Shown: positions 57,704 to 64,000 of the stretch, piece after piece
How the letters are laid out: each line of letters starts with the position of its first letter
Position numbering within the stretch: position 1 is the first letter of the stretch
From: Voacanga thouarsii
Lineage: Eukaryota; Streptophyta; Magnoliopsida; Gentianales; Apocynaceae
Length of the DNA: 64,000 nucleotides
Assembly: GCA_026120185.1 (NCBI GenBank)
Contig: JANUWF010001213.1
Span: forward strand, 1,488,001 to 1,552,000
Reading direction: 5' to 3'
Notes under the pieces: model-generated
Told to the model about the DNA's origin: nothing
Seen by the model: only the letters and a program-made list of their open reading frames with translations
Databases searched by the model: none
Program-made: the position numbers and the translations under genes

Positions 57704-58489
57704 ATTACCTGTGGGGTTTTTCTTGGTTTGAAGATCTGGACACTCTTTTTTCCAGTGTCCCTTCTTCCCACATTTGAAGCACTTGCCATTTGATTTGTCC
57801 TTGGGCTGGTTCTTGGGCTGGGCTGCTGCATTCCTCTTCTTCCTCTTGAACTTTCTTGGTTTAGGCCCAGTTCTTGAGGAAAAAGCCTTAGCAATCATGG
57901 CCTTTAACTGCGGCTTCATGACCTTCTCCGCCATCTGGAGCTCCTTCATCAATTCAGTTAAATTCATGTTCAACTTGTTCATGTTATAGTTTAACTTGAA
58001 CTGAATAAAGGAGCCCGGTAGAGATTCGAGAAGCATGTCCACTTGGCTCTCGCGGTCAATGACAGCCCCTAAGATTTTCGCCTCCTCGAAAGTAGCAATC
58101 ATTTTGAGCATATGCTATCGGACTGATGCTCCCTCAGCCATCTTAGTGTTAACAATAGTTCGAAGAGCCTCCTGCCTTGCGGGCCGGCTCTTGTCCGCGA
58201 ACATAGTAGCCAATGATTGACTGATGTCATATGCACAAGCCATGTGCTCGTGTTTTGATTGGAGCACATTAGACATGGAGGCTAACATATAGCAACGTGC
58301 CATTTTGTCAGCCTTCTTCCACGCTTTCTCAGCCTCTCGCTCTTCGGCTGTGGAACCTTCCCCAATAACAGGGCAAGTCTCGTAAAGGACATACTTATAC
58401 TCCTCAGCTGTGAGTATTATGTCCAGGTTCCTTTTCCAGTCCACATAGTTTGGACCCGTTAACTTATTCTCCCTGAGAATAACGGCCAA
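57704..58489 (-). pseudogene. outer copia gag, 5' part
   Basis: Two frames (58489-58115 and 58111-57704) are separated by a single stop after GASVR, where the inner copy has Glu. Together they cover gag and the intact knuckle CFKCGKKGHWKKEC, ending NPTGNVF at the inner insertion. As in the inner copy, the frame starts at TTG, with TAA two codons upstream and the nearest ATG out of frame. The rest of protease and pol continues at 47905. Confidence 0.93.
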
Positions 58490-60315
58490 TGGTTAAAAGA
58501 ACCTCTCACCATTTCTAAAAATCGAAAATAAAAGAAAGAATTTAGTTTGTGAAAACAAAATAAAATTTGTGCACTGAAAATAATTTGGCTCTTAGGAAAA
58601 CTGACATAGCCTCTTGGGAAGGTTAACAATTTCCTAAGCTAAGTGTATTAACCACCACAAATTAATTTCCCTTCTAGGTAATGATCTAGAGGATAACTCC
58701 ATCGTGGGATGGCCGTTTCCTCTCATTTTCTATAGACATACCTCGCACTATAACCTTCAACGTGGGCTGGCCGATCATAGTACGTGCCCCGGGTTATTAA
58801 TTACATCCTTCCATTAAATCTAGATCCTTGTGGTATCCCCATCCTATACGGGTTCACTCCCAGGGTGACGCGAGCGGACCCACGATCTCTAATGAGGACC
58901 GTAATGGAAGCCGTGGGGCCGTTGGAACCCCTCTCCCACTTAGTCTTTTAAAATAAATGGTTCTCTGGAAAAATATATTTTTGAAATTTCCATTAAGTTT
59001 CTCTTAACTGAAAAATAAAATATCCAAGTCCATTAAAATCTCTATGTCAAGGCTTATATCATTTGAGAGATTTCTCCATGGACAAATTTTATTTAAGTTA
59101 AAACTTAATGATTTCAAAATTTTTCCAATTAAAACTTTCTAGAGACTTTGGTCTCATGTTTATTTGACAAAATCATTTTTCTAGTCCAAAACAAAACAAA
59201 ATGGCTCTCCATTTTAATTTACAAAAATATCTAAATCCAATATATTTTCTATATCAAGGATTAAATCCTTTGAGAAAATATTCAAGAATTAATTTTTGTA
59301 CAAATTAAAATAACCATTTAATTTTTGAAGAAAAATATTTTTCTTGTAAAAAATGTTCCCAAAGACTTTGGTCTTTGAGAAAAGGTACACATAGGTACAT
59401 AAAAAAATAGCATGCTCAAAACAATAAACGTTTTCATTCTTTTCTATTTTTTAAACATAAGTGCTCAAATAATAGAATTAAACACATTAATTAATTAATT
59501 AATGATCTTGTTTAATCATAAAATCCCTTACTAATATTTTTCATGCAAATATATTCCAAGAATATAAATATTGCAAAAATATTAACTTCGCCTGGTATGG
59601 GACCCAAAACGAAAAAGGAAAAAAAATGCAAAAAATAGCCGCGCAGTCCACTGCACCGGCCGCACCGGCTCCACGCCCGCATGGCTTGCGGTCCATCGCG
59701 GCCGCGATGCACCATCCACACCAGATCACCTACAACTTCAACCCGCCAAGCCGCGACCTGCCCGCCCGAGTGCCAACGCCCAGTTCTCCTCTACTGCCGA
59801 CCCGCGTATTTATCCGTTTTCCGCTCCACGACCCGCGAAGCAATTACAATTCAATTGCAACTTTCAAATTGGAACCGACTTCAATTACTACAGTACGACG
59901 CGGCTCCAGTGGCTCGGTTGACGCAGCTCCAGACACATGCACAGTGCGGCTCGGCTCAAACGGCTCGGCTCGGTCGCGGCTTAGGAACAGTATCATCTTC
60001 TTCGTTTTTTTCTTCTTTCCGCGAGCGAATTGCAGAGGCTTCTCTAGTTCGACTTTTTCAGTCTTCTTTGGCTTCTTTGGACATTTTTACTTATAAAAAC
60101 TCATCCAAAACAAAACCACAACCGCCTATATCCATTAAAATTGGGTTTACACGATCAAACTTCAAAGTCAAAATATTTTTACAGTGATGCCTATGCTTCA
60201 AACGATGAAGCTCATAGAGATCCTATCCCATACCAAAACAGCGAAGGATCACAGGTATAATCATCTTTTCCATTTTTATTAACTACCATGCTCCCTATAT
60301 TGATCAAAGAACCAT
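58490..60315 (-). other. outer copia leader
   Basis: Same plan as the inner leader: conserved block at about 58690-58945, AT-rich part, then a GC-rich island at about 59640-59990 whose sequence differs substantially from the inner island although the borders match (GGGACCCAAAA; GGAACAGTATCATCTTCTTC). Antisense plus-strand frames of 156 and 168 codons overlap it and are not called as genes. Confidence 0.8.
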
Positions 60316-60329
60316 TGGCTCTGATACCA
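60316..60329 (-). promoter_or_regulatory. outer copia primer-binding site, tRNA-iMet type
   Basis: TGGTATCAGAGCCA on the minus strand lies three bases after the LTR end. Confidence 0.95.
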
Positions 60330-60332
60330 CAT

Positions 60333-62372
60333 TGAGGGGACGAAAAACAGGGGAGCCATGCATCCACGGGAAAAAATCAGAGAAAAAAAAACCGCAAGCC
60401 TTAGAGGCCACACAAAAGCATGAAGATCATACCTTTGCGCTCCTTAAGCCTTCTAGGTTGAGTAGAAGTGGCTTGAACAACTGGAATCGCTTCACTTTGC
60501 CCACTTGAAGAAGCTTCCGGTTGAAAACCCGCTAGCCTTCTACTTCGCCTTGTTTGCATGAACGCCAAGCTTTCCAGCACTCGGAATATTTCTCTGCCTA
60601 ACCTCTAGCCGGTGAACACAATGGTGAAGAGAAACGGTCTCAAATCTCCTTGGTTCTCTTGCTATTAGTTAACAAAGAAACAAGAAGAAGACACAGAAGA
60701 GGGAGGCGTGAGAGACCAGAGAGAGCTACACGAGAGGCTCAGTTAGGCTAGGGAAAATTAGGGTTTTCCTCTACCAGAGACTTGTTTAATTGGTTAGCAA
60801 AAAAAAAAAAAAAAAGTCTCTCATTATCTGATAAACATATCCCCGAGATATCAAATTTCAAACACCCAGATGTTATCCTGAGAATAAGTTTGGCTTAATC
60901 CTAAACTTTTCTTAACCGTATCTGGAAAAAACCCTAAGATCCAAGCTATTGGGCCAAAATAAATTTTATTATTTTTCTTGGACTCAAAAAAGTCAAAAAT
61001 AATAAACATTAATTATTTATTTTTTGGGCTCATATAAATAACCCAATAAATAATTAATAAGCTCAAATGAACCATAATAATTAATCTTCAATTATTTATT
61101 TCTTGGGCTTATATAAATAACCCAATAAATAATTAAGCATTAATTATTTATTCTAGTTTAAGCCCAGGTTAATTTCCTAATTACTCATACTAGACCTAGG
61201 CCCTGAATAATTAATTAACCAATTAAACCAGATAATTAATTTCTTTCAACTCTGATTTTTTATTTTATTTATTTATTTATTTAATTCCAGTCTAATAATA
61301 AATTAGACCTCCTGAATAAAATCAAATAAAATAAAATCCTCTTGAACTGAGACCAATTCCTCAACCTAAAAATAGTTAGGACTTACGGGCTATTCCGAAG
61401 ACCAAAAAGACACGTTGCCTTGGCTGCTAAAATGATCAAAATACCCCTACTATATAAATAGTTATATTTTGCATTTTAAATATTTTCTAATATCACCATA
61501 AGGAAATATTGACCCCAAGGACAATACTGCATTAGCAAAGTCTCCGACCTACAGGTAAAATGACTAAAATACCCCTCTACACATCGCCGTACATTTGGAG
61601 AGGAAAAAGTGTACTAACACCCCTCTAAATGACATCTACCATCTTTAGGCTTCTAGTCCAATGATCCACGACTTCCTGAAGTGTTTCTACTTTCCAAGGG
61701 AGCTACCCTAAAGCAAACATCCAAATCATGTTTCCCAGGGCCCTGGACATTTTAGACCATTCGGACAACCACAAGGGGCGATATAATGCAGAAACTATCT
61801 TGTATAAGTCTGTCTTAACTAACTAGTCACACATACCCAACATGCAAGTATATGGCCCAACGATAGAACCTCAACTATAGCAAATCAAAGTATATGCTAC
61901 CAGCTTCGCCAGACCACCAACTCATACTCAAGTCGTAAAGTACTAGTCCACGCTGTAGCAATAGTAGTCTAGGTTTCTATCATATAGTACTTTTAGAAAC
62001 CACTACTACAGGTCTTATCCTACGTATTCGAAATACGCTTATGTCATGAAGTGAGTGGATTACTTACTGGCTAAAGGTAAGCCATTCCCCATTTGGAATT
62101 CATAACATAATAACCTAAATATGATGAGATTCCCAGTCTCATCAATAGGTTAAGAACAAAAGTTTATGTGTTAAATAACCCGTGATCCATACCTTACTGT
62201 GAAAGACCACCATTCACATGGAACACTTATTTAAACACAATGGGTCTGTTCCAAACGAAAATTGTGCACAAAAAAAAAGTAAATTCACAAACAATTTCTG
62301 AAAATAAATTCTTTTATTAAAATATTCGATTTTACATCAGAAACCTAGTCTAAAAGGGCATACAATCCAACA
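60333..62372 (-). repeat. outer copia 5' LTR, 2,040 bp
   Basis: It pairs with 42768-44795. The plus-strand ends are TGAGGGGACGAAAAAC and ACAATCCAACA. The 12-bp length difference lies at least partly in a longer A run near 60800 and in ATTT repeats near 61260. The candidate TATA box is at 61451-61460 (minus). Confidence 0.95.
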
Positions 62373-62377
62373 TAACT

Positions 62378-63812
62378 TCACTTGAAAGAATAAAGCCCAT
62401 TGAGTGTAAGTGGGTGTACAAGAGGAAGAGGGGAGTGGATGGGAATATAGAAATCTTCAAAGCTAGGCTTGTGGTGAAATAGTATACTCAATAAGGAAAC
62501 CTTTTCCCCGGTAGCCATGCTTAAGTCTATTCGTATCTTCTTTGCCATTGCATAGCATTGTGACTTCAAGATATGGATACCAAGACGGTATTTTTAAATG
62601 GACATCTTAGTGAAGACATCTATATGTCCCAACATGAAGATTTTATTGTTGAATGCTAAGAATATATGGTTTGTAAGTTTAAAAAATCCATTTATGGACT
62701 TAAGCAGGTATCCAGAGCATGGAACATTCATTTCGATTAGACTGTAAGGTCTTATGGTTTTATTCAAGATAAAGATGAACCGTGTGTATATAGGAAACTA
62801 GAAGGTATAAATGTGATTTTTCTTATACTGTATGTGGATGGCATTATACTCATTAGAAATGATGTAGGGACACTATCATCTGCTAAGATTTGGCTATCTA
62901 GTCAATTTAGTATGAAGGACTTAGGTGAAGTCAGTTACATTCTCGAGAAAAAGCTTCTTAGAAATAAGAAATAGAGAATGTTAGGTTTATCCCAAACTAC
63001 ATACATTAACAATATGCTAACCAAGTTCAGCATAGACTCATGCAAGGAGGCATTGATCCTTTGCAGACATGAATTGTTTTTTCTTCAAAGAACTCTCCAA
63101 AATTTCAAGAAGAAAAATGTAAAATGAGCAAGATTCCCTATACTTCAGCTGTGCAAAGTCTCATGTACAACATACTTTGTTCTAGGCTAGATATCTGCTT
63201 TGTCGTAAACTCAATTAGTAGATATCAGTCAAACCCAGAGAGGTTCATTGGTAGGCTGTAAAGTATATTCTCAAGTATCTTAAAGGTACAAGAGATTATA
63301 TGCTGGTTTACAGGGCTGATAACTTGGTTCCTACAGGAAATACAGACTCAAACTTCTAGACAGATAAGGACGAGAGAAAATCCACTAGTGGATATGTCTT
63401 CACTTTGTCTGGAGGAGCTATTTCATGAAAGAGTATCAAGCAATCTTGCATTGCTGACTCAACCATGGAAGCTGAGTATGTGACAATTTCGAAAGCATCC
63501 AAGGAAGTAGTTTGGCTCCGGAAATTCCTTTTGGAACTTGGAGTCGTGCCACAAATGGATAATCCGGTTGTAATGTATTGCGACAACACTAATGCAGTCT
63601 CACAATCTAAAAAACCAAAGAATCACAAAAAGGGGAAGCACAAAAAGAGGAAGTACCACTTGATCCAGGATTTCATCCAGAGACGGGAAGTCGTGGTAGA
63701 ACAGATTGCCTCGAAAAATAATCTAGCAGATCCTTTCACCAAACTTTTAGCGGAGAGAGTCTTTAGAAGACATTTAGATGCCATAAAGGTATGTACCTAT
63801 GGACTTACTTAG
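62378..63812 (+). pseudogene. host copia reverse transcriptase and RNaseH, part 2
   Basis: It resumes exactly after the outer insertion. RT motifs are readable through stops: ECKWVYKRKRGVDGNIE, HLSEDIYMSQ, KSIYGLKQ-like VSRAWNI, and YVDG in place of YVDD near 62835, an apparent loss of a catalytic aspartate. RNaseH ends with a clean 115-codon frame (63465-63812): MEAEYVTISKASKEVVWLRK, MYCDNTNAVSQSKKPKNHKK, FIQRREVVVEQI, NNLADPFTKLLAERVF and CTYGLT. It ends 22 bases before the 3' LTR. Confidence 0.92.
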
Positions 63813-63820
63813 TCTTAGAA

Positions 63821-63834
63821 TGCAAGTGGGAGAT
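63821..63834 (+). promoter_or_regulatory. host copia polypurine tract
   Basis: TGCAAGTGGGAGAT directly precedes the 3' LTR start TGTTGGGATG. Confidence 0.9.
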
Positions 63835-64000
63835 TGTTGGGATGTATACCATTTTAGAGTAGGTTTCTGATGTAATTTTAACATGTATTAATGAAAGTAT
63901 TTTTCTCAGAAATTATGTGTAAAATTTTCTTTATATTTGTGCACAATTTTATTGGAAAAGACCCATTATATTTAAGTAAATGATTCATGTGAATGGAGGT
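63835..64000 (+). repeat. host copia 3' LTR, first 166 bp
   Basis: It starts TGTTGGGATGTATACC and parallels 36674-36840 with scattered differences (for example TTTTTAGACTATATTTCTAA there, TTTTAGAGTAGGTTTCTGAT here). The rest lies outside the window. Confidence 0.93.

Larger units (their letters stand above)
42768..62372 (-). mobile_element. outer copia insertion, 19,605 bp including a nested element
   Basis: It is inserted into the host copia with a perfect duplication TAACT (42763-42767 and 62373-62377). Across the joined site the host pol reads through (DLIT then SLERIKPIECKWVYK). Both ends are family LTRs: the plus-strand left end TGAGGGGACG (42768) and right end ATACAATCCAACA (62372). 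The element is on the minus strand. Its own length without the inner insertion is about 9.8 kb. Its gag is split at 57703/47905 by the inner element. Confidence 0.96.

Noticed and set aside
59626..60187. Plus-strand frames of 156 and 168 codons
   Set aside because: Same situation in the outer copia leader; the encoded sequence is not conserved with the inner copy beyond the first residues.
1..64000. CRISPR arrays, operons, phage or bacterial genes
   Set aside because: No regularly spaced short repeats or prokaryotic genes; introns, MITE, plant retrotransposons and tRNA-primed LTR elements show plant nuclear DNA.

Overview
This window looks like plant nuclear DNA, most likely from a eudicot and from a heterochromatic, gene-poor region. 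It is AT-rich, and nearly every long recognisable reading frame belongs to an LTR retrotransposon. I find no intact host protein gene, rRNA, CRISPR array or prokaryotic signal. The genus cannot be fixed from the sequence alone.

Layout. (1) 1-3464: AT-rich DNA with a 660-bp hAT-type MITE (1580-2239, 8-bp target duplication) and two consecutive exons of a broken LRR receptor-kinase gene (3237-3464, minus strand). (2) 3465-10406: a rearranged short-LTR copia element. A minus-strand RNaseH-RT-integrase block lies head-to-head with plus-strand RNaseH, integrase and RT pieces, and the plus-strand copy is split by a 2,083-bp solo LTR (6795-8877, duplication TATAC). (3) 10407-13087: unassigned AT-rich sequence. 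(4) 13088 to about 35.8 kb: a minus-strand Ty3/gypsy chromovirus (Tekay/Del-like) with gag, protease, RT, RNaseH, integrase and chromodomain. Its 3' LTR appears cut in three by an Athila-like element (15515-23388) and a second 3.4-kb solo LTR (23640-27050). Its body carries a 1.5-kb solo LTR (31345-32856) and a 1.0-kb insert of unknown class (32952-33987). Its 5' LTR is missing. (5) About 35.8-36.7 kb: remnants, including a piece of another LTR. (6) 36674-64000: three copia elements of one family with ~2-kb LTRs, nested inside one another. The plus-strand host element (36674 to beyond the window) is cut in its RT-proximal region by a 19.6-kb minus-strand outer insertion (42768-62372, duplication TAACT). 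That insertion is itself cut in gag by a 9.8-kb minus-strand inner element (47906-57698, duplication AAAAC).

The copia order is gag, protease, integrase, RT, RNaseH; in the gypsy element integrase follows RNaseH. All coding regions carry stops or frameshifts, so none looks autonomous now, although the inner copia element is nearly intact. The nesting gives a relative order of events: host copia before outer before inner, and gypsy before its four inserts. By eye, the inner LTR pair is less diverged than the outer pair, which agrees. The most informative observations are the exact target duplications at each level, family-wide features of the copia leader (conserved block, GC-rich variable block, gag without an in-frame AUG in two copies), the scrambled copia, and the gypsy LTR reconstructed from three pieces. 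I saw no new multi-gene system.
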